DNA of 64,000 nt from Dysidea avara (Eukaryota; Porifera; Demospongiae; Dictyoceratida; Dysideidae): NCBI RefSeq assembly GCF_963678975.1, contig NC_089274.1, positions 24,327,133 to 24,391,132 of the forward strand. Reading direction: 5' to 3'. Shown one piece after another: positions 11,369-23,983 of the stretch. Numbering within the stretch: the first letter of the stretch is position 1; each line of letters opens with the position of its first letter. Position numbers and translations under genes: made by a program. The notes under the pieces are model-generated. The model had not been told where the DNA came from, did no database searches, and was given only the letters and a program-made list of their open reading frames with translations.

Positions 11369-13255
11369 AATTTAGTGATCTTATTGCATGATCACAAAGC
11401 AGTTAGCTATGTGGGAGTTCTTATATTAGATAGCAGCAATCATATAAGATTGGAAGCACTGAATACAATTGAGATCACAAGTACTAAAACTTGACAGGAG
11501 TGTAAATTCTTAAATTTCAAGGGGTTATAAGCAGTTTCAAATGGGGTCTACAATGAACCCTGATAGCTGTATGGTTAAGGAATGTTTCACATATGGACAA
11601 CTCGTGCATAAGTGGCTATAAATTATATTGCAACATTTAATTGGACAAAACTGAATTGTTTCTACAGACCTGCTAATGTTTGTGAGTAATATACAGTAAC
11701 CATATGCAACTTCAGACATGAAAGTGTCAAGTTAGCTATGTATATACCTCTAGTCAACTGAGAGAAATGATTATTGTTTAATGACTTCACATATATAGCT
11801 ACCCTGATCCACCTATATATATCATGGATAGAAATTATGTACTTATTACATTTTGTTCTTGACTGAATCACCTTTATATACATACATATATAGTTTAGTT
11901 AATATGCTGATATTGTCACATCATGTTACTTAAAATGGAAACTGAGGTAGTGTGATGACTTGGAGCTAAAAGGAGAAAAAGTACCTTGTAAATGAAGTGT
12001 TGTAAGTTGACAATTGCATGCAACATGCATGTTATGATATTTGTTATGATATAGAATTTACTTCTAGAATTATGTATACCGTGTCTGGGTTTTGAGATGT
12101 GCAGATACTCCACTCTAGATCTGCTATCGTCTCTTAATGAAACAGCCCCTGTGTACGTGTGTGTGTGTGCCATACTAAGCCTGACCATGAGTGGGTGAAG
12201 AACTCATTATTGGGGCAGTATATACACTGTTAAACTACGCATTATTTAACTAGAGAGTCATGTAGCAACACAAACTTGAATTGTTTAGTGTCTTTGATCC
12301 AAATTTCATTGAATGTAAAGACAACGACAGCCAATTGGTGGCATAAACAATGGACTATATGGCACACACACATGCAGTCAATAATACTTTACAGTAACAC
12401 TAGAAAGTTGCCACATGTAGCAGGAACCTGGATTTATACGTAGATATACTGCTATATAGGTTTGATGTCTGTCAAAGTATAGCAGCTACCAGACATGGTA
12501 ACAAAATATAAATACTCTGAGAAAAAATTCAACACTATATTCCTTCACCAACTACCAACTGTTAGCTACGTACTATGGCTTCAGCTATGTAAAGTTTTGC
12601 ATTATGTGCTTGCAAGCAGATCTCAGCTACTATATATACAAACAGTTTGCTGTGAAAGTTCAGAGAAATACTTGCTGAACACTATGTCATGCACTGACAT
12701 TTTGAGCTAGGGAGCTGATGGATTAATTCATGTGGTGAATTGTTTACAGTTTGGTTTAATGTAAGAGAAGTGCATGTGGCTGTATGGTGGCTGTTATTCA
12801 GGTTCATCCCATGCAAATTATACATCATTGTTGTTACTGTTCTTTCATGACCACTGTCTTCACCATAGCAGGTAAACAAGTGCATCATGGAAACTGATGA
12901 GCTCATTGAGTATACTGTATTTGAGTATTGTTTATTAAGTGGCATCAGGTGCAGCTATGTACAAGTATTCATGCACTGTTGTGAGAGTCCTTGTAGTCAG
13001 TTGTAAACACATAATCTTATTTTGAAATCTGGGTGTAAAATTCATGTTCCTTCTTCGCCTACTTCTGGTCAGGTACAAACTGCTAAAACTCACAGGAAGT
13101 TTTGATTTTTACTAAAAAATGTTTTAAGGAAGTAAACATATTGGGAATATGACTTAATACTAATTACTTCCTTTGTGAGATAATACTACACATTTTATGT
13201 TAGTAAGTGCTGTTGTGTACATTGTAAGTAGCTAGCATAAAATATCTTGATAATG
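11369..13255. repeat. Tandem segmental duplication, copy 1
   Basis: Collinear with 13291-15192 over its whole length, with small indels and scattered substitutions. Matching landmarks are TTAGTGATC..TTGCATGATCACAA at the left, CTTGACAGGAGTGTAAATTC, TGAGTGGGTGA, GTTTGCTGTG, and TGCTGTTGTG near the right end. It contains no gene. Confidence 0.85.
12180..13073. mobile_element. 894-bp terminal-inverted-repeat element in duplication copy 1
   Basis: Starts CCTGACCATGAGTGGGTGAA and ends with the inverted match TTC..CCTACTTCTGGTCAGG. The second duplication copy carries the same element at about 14110-14995. Single ends occur at 10738 and 20108-20135. No coding capacity. Confidence 0.55.
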
Positions 13256-13290
13256 ATTTGTAAGCATATAGTTCAATAGTGAAACATGCA

Positions 13291-15192
13291 CAATTTAGTG
13301 ATCCTATTGCATGATCACAAGCAGCAGTTAGCTATATGGGAGTTCTTAAAGATTGGAAGCACTGAATACAATTATAGAGATCACTGTTACATGTACTGAA
13401 ACTTGACAGGAGTGTAAATTCTTAAACTTCAAGAGGTTATAAACAGTTTCAAACGGGTTCTGTATACCCTCCTATAATAAACCCTGATAGCTATATGATT
13501 AGATTTGTGAAACAGTGTACATTTTGCTGCCTCATAATAGTTGCACATCACAATTAGCACTTTATACTTCAGATGTTGTGGCACATGCTTAATTATATGC
13601 CATGAATTTCTGTAATTAATAGTGCATATAAACTGTATATGGTTGAGATAACTCATGCACAACTCACAAGTTACAGTACTATAAATTATATTAACACTTG
13701 AATAATTGGACAAAAAATTGTTGTTGTTTCAGTTATTCTATAGATATGGTAACGTCTGTAAGTAATAGAGCAACTATATTGCGACTTCAGACATGAAAAT
13801 GTCAAGTTGTGTAGCTATATACTTCTAGTCAACTGTTTACTAATACTTAACTTACCGCGGTCCACCTGTCACGGATCATAGTATAAAATTTACCTCAGAG
13901 CATTAGCTATATACCATTGAGATGTGCAGATACTCCATCATCTCTTAACAAGACAACCCCTCAATTATTATTTTAAAGAGTTGGTCATGTGCGACCAAGA
14001 AGACTTTATTACCTAACAAAGTATAGATATTGTTTATATACTCTTGGGATAGCTATATGGTACTGGGAACTTCTACCTTATAAGAAACCTATAAAAATAT
14101 AAACTTCCTATTGTGTGTGTCGGCTACTAATGAGTGGGTGATGAACTCATGCATTATTGGGGCAGTGCATGTATATAAATTTTATGGTATTCAGTAACGA
14201 ACTGGAGAAGGGTCATCCATAGCAATACAAAATTGTGAAGTATCTTTGATTCAAACTAAATGAAAGTTAACTAGTGGCATATACAATGCACCGGCTATAT
14301 GGCACACACATGCAGTGATAATACTTTACAATAACACTAGAAAGCTGCCACTGTACCATATGTAGCAGAGACCTGGCTATATACGTGTCAAAGTATAGTT
14401 ACTACATGTTAGCAAAGTATAAATACTCTGAGAGAAGAAATTCAGCATCATATTTCTTTGCTAACTGCCAACTGTTAGCAAGTATGATGTCTATGGCAAC
14501 TGTAGTATAGCTAGTATTATGACTACATAGCTTCAGCTAGCTGCATATAGTTTTGCATGCATTTGCACTATATGTGCTTGCAAGCATGCAGATATCAGCT
14601 AGCTATATACAAACAGTTTGCTGTGGAAATTTAGAGAAATTAATACTTGCTGAACACTTTAAGTCATGCACTGACATTTTGAGTTAGGGAGCTGATGGGT
14701 TAGTTCATGTGATAAATTGTTTCCAGTTTGGTTTAATGTAAGAGAAGTGCATGTGATTGCTATTCCCATGTAAATGATACATCATTGTTGTTACTGATTT
14801 TTCATGACCACTGTCTTCACCAAGTAAACAAGTACATTATGGAAACTGATGAGCTCACTAAGTAGAACCAGCTGCTCTATGTACAAGTAGTCAGTCCTTG
14901 TATAGTCAGTTGTTAACACAACTATTATCTTGTTTTGACATCTGGGTGTAAAATTATGCTTCTTCACCTACCTATATTTCTGGTCAGGTACAAATTGCTT
15001 AAACTCACAGGAAGTTTTGATCATTACTAAAAATGTTTTGAGGAAGGAAGTAAACATATTATTCAAAGAAGCAAGGATGCATAAATTATGACTTATAATA
15101 ACAATTACTGTCTTTGTGAAATTTTATTTTTAGTAAGTGCTGTTGTGTGCATTATAAATATGTATAGCCGGCATGATATCTCGTCAATGACT
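13291..15192. repeat. Tandem segmental duplication, copy 2
   Basis: Direct repeat of 11369-13255, including its internal inverted-repeat element. The two copies are only about 35 bp apart and lie between the pseudogene and its intact source gene. Confidence 0.85.
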
Positions 15193-15857
15193 GAGCAAGA
15201 TTCAAGAGCACAACACAATTAGACAGCATTTGTAGTATTGTAGCTATGCTTTACAGTGAATTGAATGACCTTAACTGACAAAATTTCTTAGTTCACTGAC
15301 TGCTTATAGCTTACAAACATTTTGGGATAATTTGTGTTTAAAGGAAATGCATGCTTGGGCTTGATTTTCACAATGGATATAATATTTAAACTATATAGTT
15401 TCTATTTGGCAGGAAATCTTTAACATGAAAGTACATACTATAGTATGCATGTACATAGCTATTTTTAAAAACACAGGCCTGGGATGCATGTACAGCTACT
15501 GCAGGTTCAAGAGGAGGCTTATGTATTTACATTTGCCTCTCTGTTTAGTCAACTTTACTGTAAAAAATGGAACTCAAGTGTACTTTGCACACAAAAACAG
15601 TGTCATGGGGCACACTTTTTGTGTGCTGGCAATACACTTCATTTTTTTAGAGTGTTGACACATTCTTGTCTGAAGTTGCCACAGTGCATGTTCCAGAAAG
15701 TACGTAGTATGTTTATCAAAAAAATATAAAGGTCAAAAAAATAAATTTGCCAAGTGTTGTATGACATCATATCTAACTACATTGAGATCATAATTTCTAA
15801 GAACTATATGAGGTAGTAGGAAGACAATTTGATTGGCTAGAAATAATATTCAGTGAG
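15193..15857. other. Upstream region of the secreted fibrinogen-like gene
   Basis: No gene recognised. From about 15765 it is homologous, inverted, to 10006-10150 upstream of the pseudogene. Confidence 0.5.
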
Positions 15858-15865
15858 TATAAAAG
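15858..15865 (+). promoter_or_regulatory. TATA box of the fibrinogen-like gene
   Basis: TATAAAAG, 60 bp upstream of the start codon; transcription would begin near 15888 and give a short leader. Confidence 0.6.
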
Positions 15866-15925
15866 TGCTGGTATTAACAGTAGTAAGACAAGTTGTTAAC
15901 TGTTGATATAGTGACCTGATAAGTG

Positions 15926-16816
15926 ATGGATGGTGTTTATTACTTGGCAGTAATACTAGTTACTAGTAGTATACTAGTTATAACACAAGCTGATAGTTTT
16001 TATAGTGGTAGTCTTGTTGCTGTACCAGGAAAGTCTTGTAGAGAAATTTACCAGCTAAACCCATCAACACGTGGTAAATCTGGCTACTATGCAATACAGC
16101 CAGATTCAACAGAGGTAATAACAGTATACTGTGACATGGAGCTAGAATGTGGAGGAGAGAAAGGATGGATGAGGATAGCAAATGTTGATGCTTCTACTGG
16201 TAGCTGTCCTAATGGATGGAACATGATCAGGAGTCCAGTTAAAGTTTGTAGAGCTACCAACAATATAGCTGGATGTTATTCTGCTAATTTTACTACTTAT
16301 GGTGTACCATACAACAGAGTTTGTGGGATGGCAATAGGTTACCAGAAGGGAACTACTGATGGATTTGCCGCTTTATTCCACAAGTCAAAGTCTATTAATG
16401 GTCCTTATCTAGATGGTGTCTCTATAACTTATGATACTCCGAGGAAGCACATTTGGTCTTATGCAATGGGTCACAGTGATAAGACTGATCAGCTATCAGC
16501 ATACCCTGTTAATTGTCCATGTTCCCAGTTTCCAGGTCGATCACCACCATCTTTTGTTGGTGATCACTACTACTGTGAGTCTGGTACACTAGAAAATGAT
16601 GGTAATGGTAGTGGAACATTTTTCACCAGTGACCCTGTGTGGGACGGAGATGGCTGCTCTAGTGAAAACAGCTGTTGCTCTAACCCTGGCCTACCATGGT
16701 TCTATCGCCAGGTACCACTGACCACTAGCAAGGATATTGAAGCTAGAATTTGTCGAGATGAGAATCTTGGCAATGAAGACATTCTGGTTGGAAAAATGCA
16801 ACTCTATGTGCAGTAG
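15926..16816 (+). CDS. Secreted fibrinogen-like protein, single exon
   Basis: Encodes 296 aa from ATG 15926 to TAG. A signal peptide is plain at 1-22 (YYLAVILVTSSILVITQA). The next block (SCREIYQLNPSTRGKSGYYA, then ITVYCDMELECGGEKGWMR) looks like the N-terminal part of a fibrinogen-related domain. After that it departs from the canonical domain: GYQKGTTDGFAALF, LDGVSITYDTPRKHIWSYA, CPC, FVGDHYYCESG, DPVWDGDGC, CCSNPGLPWFYRQVPL, IEARICRDE, and a final EDILVGKMQLYVQ. From memory, uncharacterised cnidarian and other marine invertebrate proteins share these late motifs; their ligand is unknown to me. The many cysteines suggest a disulphide-rich extracellular protein. It has its own TATA box and a decayed inverted paralogue at 9240-10005. 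Confidence 0.85.
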   Translation: MDGVYYLAVILVTSSILVITQADSFYSGSLVAVPGKSCREIYQLNPSTRGKSGYYAIQPDSTEVITVYCDMELECGGEKGWMRIANVDASTGSCPNGWNMIRSPVKVCRATNNIAGCYSANFTTYGVPYNRVCGMAIGYQKGTTDGFAALFHKSKSINGPYLDGVSITYDTPRKHIWSYAMGHSDKTDQLSAYPVNCPCSQFPGRSPPSFVGDHYYCESGTLENDGNGSGTFFTSDPVWDGDGCSSENSCCSNPGLPWFYRQVPLTTSKDIEARICRDENLGNEDILVGKMQLYVQ

Positions 16817-16918
16817 TTTGGATTCAGTTCTGAATTAACCTTATTGACTGTATGTAGCTATGTGCATATGTCTTGATAGTTATTGTTTATAAGATGTCTT
16901 TGTTGAGTTTACAACTTG

Positions 16919-16924
16919 ATTAAA
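16919..16924 (+). promoter_or_regulatory. Possible polyadenylation signal
   Basis: ATTAAA about 100 bp after the stop codon of the secreted fibrinogen-like gene. Confidence 0.45.
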
Positions 16925-17062
16925 TAAGCTACTGCAGATGGTTATTGGCATGCTCATGTATATATACAGATCATAAACAGAGGTCAGTGCCTTTAAAGGC
17001 ACACTGCATGCATGAATACACCATCTTATGAAACAGCTGAGCACGAGATGCATTATCTGATC

Positions 17063-17068
<6 letters not shown>

Positions 17069-17102
<34 letters not shown>
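17069..17102. repeat. (TA)n microsatellite
   Basis: Seventeen TA units. Confidence 0.95.
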
Positions 17103-17106
<4 letters not shown>

Positions 17107-17562
17107 GTATGACTTCATATTAATGAGTACATTATAATTGGGGGGAAGGGAGGAAGGAAATAAAGTCATTATTATCAATTAAAGTGCATTCTAATCTTAT
17201 CCTTAAATCATCTACGAGCTGCAATCAACAATCTTTGATGGTAAATTGTTCTAGAGCTTGATTGTAGAAGGGTAGAAGCAAGATTTGTAAGGATCTACAT
17301 AGACTGCTGGTTGTGTGTATTTAAGATGGTTCCCCCTTGAAGGTCTTGATGGCTGACAAATGTAAACAGATGGTAACAATTTCATTAACAATTTCATGAA
17401 TAATTTTGTAAAACATTATCAAATGAACTTCCTTGAGTGCTGGACCACTGCAATTTTGACAACATGAATAGCTACTACTACTACTAATTTTCATTAAATT
17501 TCACATGTACACACAAAAGTACAGTAATTAATATGATATATCAGGAATACAGCCTAGGATAA

Positions 17563-18130
17563 TCATATATTCAGTCCTCGAAGGATAGATGTTGTTCCCA
17601 GTATAACGGCCATCTGCAAGGAGGCAAAAAGTTTGTCTTCGTATGCTGGGATCTTCTTCAAATAATTCTTTGAGGCCATCCCCGTAACTCCAAAAACAAT
17701 AGGTATTACTTGCACAGGTTGGTGATATATTTGTCTCATCTGTTGGACAAGTGGCTGATATTTAGTGATCTTCTCTTCTTCCTTCATAAGAATGTTCATG
17801 TCCGCTGGGCATGAGATTTCCAATAATAGTATACCAGTAGTGCCCTCCTTTAAGAACACCACTATATCTGGACGGTTACTCCCAACTGTTGTTAATGTTT
17901 GAATGCTAAAATCCCATAAGGTCTTAGCTTGCTCATTCTCCACCACTGGCAAGGGCTCATGAGAATGCCAACTTGCAGCAGCAGGCAAACCAAAGACAGA
18001 GCACAGATGCCAGTGGAGAGCCTGTGCTACCATATTATGCCTATTCAGATAACTAGAAGGAGCCAGCACTGGGCAACCATGCAGCCAGCAAGTGCTTCAT
18101 GATTGGAACACAATCTACACATGAGGGTAG
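17563..18130 (-). pseudogene. 3' fragment of a non-LTR retrotransposon with restriction-like endonuclease domain
   Basis: The open part (about 168 codons, 17563-18069) reads LNRHNMVAQALHWHL, an RPDIVVFLKEG block, LLLEISCPADMNI, KEEEKITKYQPL, VQVIPIVFGVTG. This is the pattern of the C-terminal endonuclease region of R2/NeSL/CRE-like LINEs: an H-N-x-VA zinc-finger tail, then RPD and the ExK-like core. Just upstream on the same strand, in another frame, the Cys/His knuckle is visible (CVDCVP, KHLLAGC), so one frameshift near 18068 breaks it. The reverse transcriptase is absent: the copy is 5'-truncated against the (TAC)n tract. It is a dead fragment. Confidence 0.75.
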
Positions 18131-18156
18131 GGACATTTAACTTGTAGGGACATTTA

Positions 18157-18750
<594 letters not shown>

Positions 18751-21239
18751 AGGGAAAGAGGGTGAGTGTAGAGTTGGCTTTCTTACAAATAATATTAATA
18801 TGTATATTAAATGACAGCTTAATTAGAATCTATTGTGACACCTAAATACTTTGCTGTGTTGACTGATGCCAGAAGAAGGCTATGCAAAGTGTAACTTGTA
18901 ATCGATGGCCTCCTTTTCAAAGTTACTCTAAGAATCATACACTTGTTGATGTTCAATAACATTTTCCATTTGTTCTTCTATTCTTCAAGCTTTGGTAAAT
19001 CATTCTGTAAAATAGCTGCATCAGCAGAGGAGTCTATTTGTCTATATAAAATGCAATCTTCTGCATAGTATGTCAGAATGTGCACTAACAGACACATACA
19101 AAAGTATAGCAGAGCAAATAAAGTGGTCAGCTACTGCTACCATGAAATCTAGTAGCCCAGCACTGGGACACCTGTCACGTGTTACAAGTCATTGCAGGCC
19201 ATGCAATCCTGTACTAGCAACTTGCATGTTGCTAAGTACTATTCGTATGTCTTCAAAAGTGAAGGTGTGTATAAAGTATGTAGTTTTGCGTTATGTTTGT
19301 ATGAAGGTATACATCAGTTGCATTTTGCTGAGTTTCTTTAGGTACTCATTAAAAACTGTGAGGTGTTTTGGGCCATGGGTTAGTAATACACGTACCAACT
19401 TGTGCCACAACTAACATACTACAGTAACTATCTATTGCCAAGTACCATCACTTGTCAGGTCTGTGTGTAACGTGCGTAATCTATTGCATGTACTTACATC
19501 CAATGAAAAATTAATGTCAGTCAGGCCATAGTATATGTTCTATAATGTGAGGTAGCTATAGTTTGTTTTATCTTAACAGCTTCTTAGTACTGAATATTAA
19601 TATTAATAGAATTGTCTCTTTTGCCAGCTATTCTTTTGACCTTAATCAATAAATAATGTCGATATGGCTAATTCTAGACTGCTTTTACAACTTTGGATGC
19701 AAAAATGTTAAGTTACCTGAAGGAAAGCAAATAGAAGTATATAACCACAGTGCATGCCCTCCAATTGTGACTGAATTTGTATAATCCATGCGTGTAGGCA
19801 TGCCCAAACTCAGTGTTTGGATGGTCATTCAACGTGTATTTTAGTGGAGTAACTGGATGACTGGCTACTCGATACCATCTGGATCAATTGATCTTGGTGT
19901 GTGATTGCTGAATAACTGAAATGTTATCTCATGCACAAAGAAAGTATTATAATATACATGCTAAATATTCAATTCCCTTCTTCAAATCATTTTACACGTT
20001 TCTTTTGAGAATGGAAATGAAATTCTTGTGAGTAAATATGTTGTTTGTTTTTATAAATGTATGACCACAGTAGAATCATTTAGTCATCATGCAATAAGTT
20101 AAATTAATCTACCTTCACCCACTTATGGTCAGGTATAAAAACAATCAGCATATAATCACAGGAAGTTATTCACTTCCTTCCTCAAAACATTTTGGAATTA
20201 TACTATTTCTTAGAAAAGACAAGAAAGCAACTGAAATAAGTCCACCCTAGCTTCATGGCCAATTTTTGTACATGTCCTATCCATTCTTGCGAAAAGAAAC
20301 TAGTTTGATTATTTTCAGCCATATGCTTAACTCAGGCCTAAGCATGCATGGCCTCTAAACAACACAGTCAAGTATCCCAAAATTTTTGATGGTAATTCAA
20401 ACTCTAGTGGACTAACTAAGTGACTGATTTAACTGATGTGATTCATTGTACCATGCATGCATGCACTGGCTGAAAACACAGCACATGCAATAACACATAA
20501 TACTGGCCAATGCACCTTTGGTTACATGTAGTCGTTATTTATAAGATCAAGCAGTGTCTATTGCTATGCCAAAATGTATGCACTTAAAAACTAAACTTGT
20601 CTGTGTGGGTGGTCATTGAAACTGAAATGTCATTTATGGCAGCTAGTATAGCTTCCTAAAAATTTAGTTACTCCAGTCACATTCTCAAACACTTTCAAAT
20701 ATCACTTTTAATACTGTTAAAAATTCAGTGCTCACACAAGTTTACTGTATAGCTAATGCATACAGCTACTGAGATACTCTAATAAGGATTTGGGAATTGT
20801 GATGATCACTATGGACTGAGACAGATCATTACAAATTAGTTATACCAAGTCATTGGTTTTGATCTGACATACTTTTAAAACTGGTAGCTAATACTTTAGA
20901 TAAGGTATATCATACAATTTATTTTCAGATGATGTATTCCTCAGGAAACCAAAATGATACTGCTATTAGAAAGAGTCCAATGGAGATGCACCAAATATCA
21001 TACAGTACGATAGTAACTGTATAGTAGGGACCACAAAGGAGTAGGCGTGGTCCACAAAATAATATCACCAAAAAATCCCCTTAACAATAATGAGGCAGTA
21101 TTGGTTAGGTAAAACTAAGCCCAAACAAGCTTTCAGATCGACCCAAAATGCTTTCAACAAGTTGCTACGGAATTTTAAAAATAATTTATTTAATGAAATT
21201 TTCTAGTGACTAACTGACTGATGCCTTCAGACAAGCGTA
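18751..21239. other. Repeat-rich intergenic region, no gene supported
   Basis: About 19430-19620 resembles the 5' flank of the fibrinogen-like gene in minus orientation. At 20108-20135 there is a right-type end of the CTGACCA..GAGTGGGTGAA family, followed by CACAGGAAGTT as in the tandem duplication. Open frames here look accidental. Confidence 0.45.
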
Positions 21240-21480
21240 TAATGGCTAAGGTTATGGGCTTGATTTTTTCACTTTTCAACGTCACTTCGGCCCGACAGGT
21301 GCCTTTTGGCATATTGCAGTATGTACAATGCATTCTTCATGGACTTACCAATGTCCTCCTTTGTGTCCCATTCATCTCTGCTGACAGCGAAGTGTCAATT
21401 TAGTGATAGCACGTGATGGCTTCCCTTCATAACGGAAATCGTCCGTATTTGTCTTAGTGGCTATTTTGATAACAGAGGTG
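21240..21480. repeat. Dispersed repeat with an inverted copy at about 52020-52280
   Basis: The block with GGGCTTGATTTTTTCACTTT, CGGCCCGACAGGTGCCTTTT and TTGTGTCC is matched in reverse at 52020-52280 (AAAAGGCACCAGTTGGGC, GTGAAAAAATCAGGCCTG, GGACACAAAGGA). No coding function is seen. Confidence 0.55.
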
Positions 21481-21754
21481 CTTTTCAAACAGTTCTTTAT
21501 TCGTACTGCTGTGTAACGGGTTGAACATAGCCGACAACGAAGCATAATGGATACTTAACTTTTCAGATGATAATTGATATAACCAGGTAGTGGCACCATT
21601 TCTTTTGGTATGCGTGGATTGCAGAGGTGTTTTTCGAACAGTTCTTGATTCAAAATGCTGCGTAACGGGTTGAACAAAGCTGACAACGAAAGCGTAATGG
21701 ATACTTTACTTTTCAGACGATAATTGGGGCGGGCGGTGCCATTTCAGATGCGGT
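21472..21754. repeat. Two tandem units of about 150 bp
   Basis: The unit AGAGGTG, TTTTTCGAACAGTTCTT, GTAACGGGTTGAACA, GACAACGAA, TAATGGATACTT occurs at about 21472-21611 and again at about 21621-21754 with mismatches. Confidence 0.65.
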
Positions 21755-21804
21755 ATATGTGGGTTCACCAGTCATAATAATTATTTACAAAAAAGTTAAC
21801 AAAA

Positions 21805-22103
21805 AAGTACACAGAAAAATTTGGAATTTTCAACTAGAGTAGGGGCCATAGCACACCAATAAAAAGTACTGAAACAAGTTGGAGTAGTGCACGATATTAA
21901 ATCACAGTAAAACAATAAGAAGTGTTAGCTATATCCCTACTGTGCATTTCCATTATGGTATCATGAGCACAGTAGGGATATAACACTTCTTATTGTTTTA
22001 CTGTGATTTAATATCATGCACTACTCCAGCTTGTTTCAGTACTTTTTACTGATGCGCTATGGCCCCTACTCTAGTTGAAAATTCCAAATTTCTATGTGTA
22101 CTT
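21805..22103. mobile_element. Long foldback element (near-perfect hairpin)
   Basis: Two arms of about 138 nt are almost exact reverse complements around a loop of about 20 nt (21946-21965). The left arm begins AAGTACACAG and the right arm ends CTATGTGTACTT. Mismatches are scattered single bases. No coding capacity. The inner string AAAAAGTA.TGAAACAAG recurs at about 56700. Confidence 0.75.
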
Positions 22104-22913
22104 GTACATATTAAATGACTATACATCTTCTTGAATTTCTGATAGTGACTACTAGCTAGCTACATACATTGATGTTTATGAATTAAATGGCCTTTTTTGA
22201 ATCTTTAAAGCAGAGCCACGCTGACATTACCAAGTACAATTTTTGTTGGCATCTCTGATGTCACATTTACTTTAACAGACTTCCATGTTTGTGGAATGTG
22301 GATCTTCCACCCTCACTTTGATATTGTCTATTGTTAGTGCATGCAGTTTGAATCCTGGGGTTGGAGAGATTTCTTTCTTTCTTTGGCCTATTTTCTGCCT
22401 TATTAGCCATGTTGAGCTGGTAGCTATATATAATGTCAAAGTTCCCACACAATTATAGACTCAAAGGCTGCATCATAGGTCAGTGCTGGTCACTGTGATA
22501 TCAATGCTTTGAGAGATAAACTTTTCAACATTTTTATAGTACTGACCCATGCATGTCAGACACCTACACCTCCCCTATGATACAATATGGGTGCTACTGT
22601 GCTAGCAACTAGGCCATACCAATCTCTCTGTACGTTTCAGTTGTAGATGCAGCAAAGAAAAAACAAGTTGAAACTGTGCTACATAGCTAATTCTAAAAAC
22701 CTGGTACCCAGTTCCCTTGAATTAATCAACTCTTCATTACTTCACAGAACACAGCGCTAAGTAGAGCTATTGCCTCACCATTAATAATTAGTAATGTGTT
22801 CTATGTAGGTGGCCAGAGTGGATGAGTGGCTGCAGGATTACACTGCCCTCTGTGCTGTTAAAGATAGCGCCAACTTAGTAAGGAAAGAAGTGATTGTAGT
22901 ATTCCATTAATTT
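22104..22913. other. Intergenic, nothing recognised
   Basis: AT-rich sequence with no supported gene. Confidence 0.4.
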
Positions 22914-23241
22914 AGGCCACTCCAAATGAGAGTGTAGTTTCCTGCCCTCCACCCGCATTGCATGTGATTATTGTCATTATTTTTCCAAAACCACTTCCTG
23001 TGCTGCTTTCTGGAAACTTTTCATGGAGCCTTTTATTTTGCATTGCTAAACAGCACAATGAAACCTAAAAATGAACAGTTATGGTGGTTGCTGGCTTGCA
23101 AAGAAGCCATTTTCATGACCTTGAAATCCTCTCAAGATTGAGATATTCTAATAGAGCAGTCATGTCTTTAATAAGCCTCCTGCTTGCACTGAATAACGAA
23201 AACATCAGGACGGGAAACTACAGTCTTATTTGGAGTGGCCT
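22914..23241. mobile_element. MITE with AGGCCACTCCAAAT ends, copy 1
   Basis: Starts AGGCCACTCCAAATGAGAGT and ends with the inverted ACTACAGTCTTATTTGGAGTGGCCT. A second family member is at 24321-24703. Inside at 23146-23162 is a copy of the dispersed CTAATAGAGCAGTCA motif. Confidence 0.75.
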
Positions 23242-23400
23242 CTTGTTGATACACACTATAGCTTGTTCTCAGACCACCAAGCCAGTCATTGAAGCCTTAG
23301 CAACCAACATTCAGTTGTGGTGTCTCCAGAATTAGTGCTCAAGTCCACAAGAGCCAATCGTTTGGTAAAGGTGTGATCAAGGCCAGTACTAGCCTGTTGT

Positions 23401-23494
23401 CCACATCAAAGAGTATGGATGATGGAAATACCACATCAAAGAGTATGGATGATGGAAATACCACATCAAAGAGTATGGATGATGGAAATACCAC
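23401..23494. repeat. 30-bp minisatellite, three perfect copies
   Basis: The unit starts CCACATCAAAGAGTATGGAT and continues GATGGAAATA; three identical tandem copies plus CCAC. Confidence 0.95.
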
Positions 23495-23662
23495 GGTAAC
23501 AATACCTTCAATCCTTCATTAATAGCATTAATGACAGTGCCCTGACTCCCTTGCTCACTTCACTTTCAACATCTGGTAGGCCATACTAATGGCCTGATTG
23601 ACTTTAGCTGGTCCTCGGAGTGCACGGCGCTAGAGTTGCACTGAGTTGGTGGGATCGGTTAT

Positions 23663-23850
23663 GCCATAGATAATGTACCTACTGACATTGTCAGTAGGTA
23701 TATTTATATCTATGGTCATGCCAACCAATTGACACACAATGTGACAAGGAGAGACGATGGTGGTACGTGACGCACTTGGGAAGCAGCTCAGATTCTATCT
23801 GTTCGTTTCGCTACTAAAATCATAGATAACATAGTACAAGATTATCTATG
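23663..23850. repeat. Pair of CATAGATAA palindromes
   Basis: At 23663-23717 CCATAGATAATGTACCTACT runs through a perfect inner stem (ACCTACTGACATTGTCAGTA) to TATCTATGG. At 23821-23850 CATAGATAA..ATTATCTATG forms a 30-bp palindrome. A third relative is at 41796-41830. Confidence 0.55.
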
Positions 23851-23983
23851 CTAAAATATTAGAGTACGAGTGCATCGGTAAGCATTAATTGGAGTTACAC
23901 GTGAGCAGGAATATAGCAGGAAGTATGATTCCTGCTCAGAGCTTATACTCAGCTCAGTGCAGTCCAACACTTAGTGGATAACA

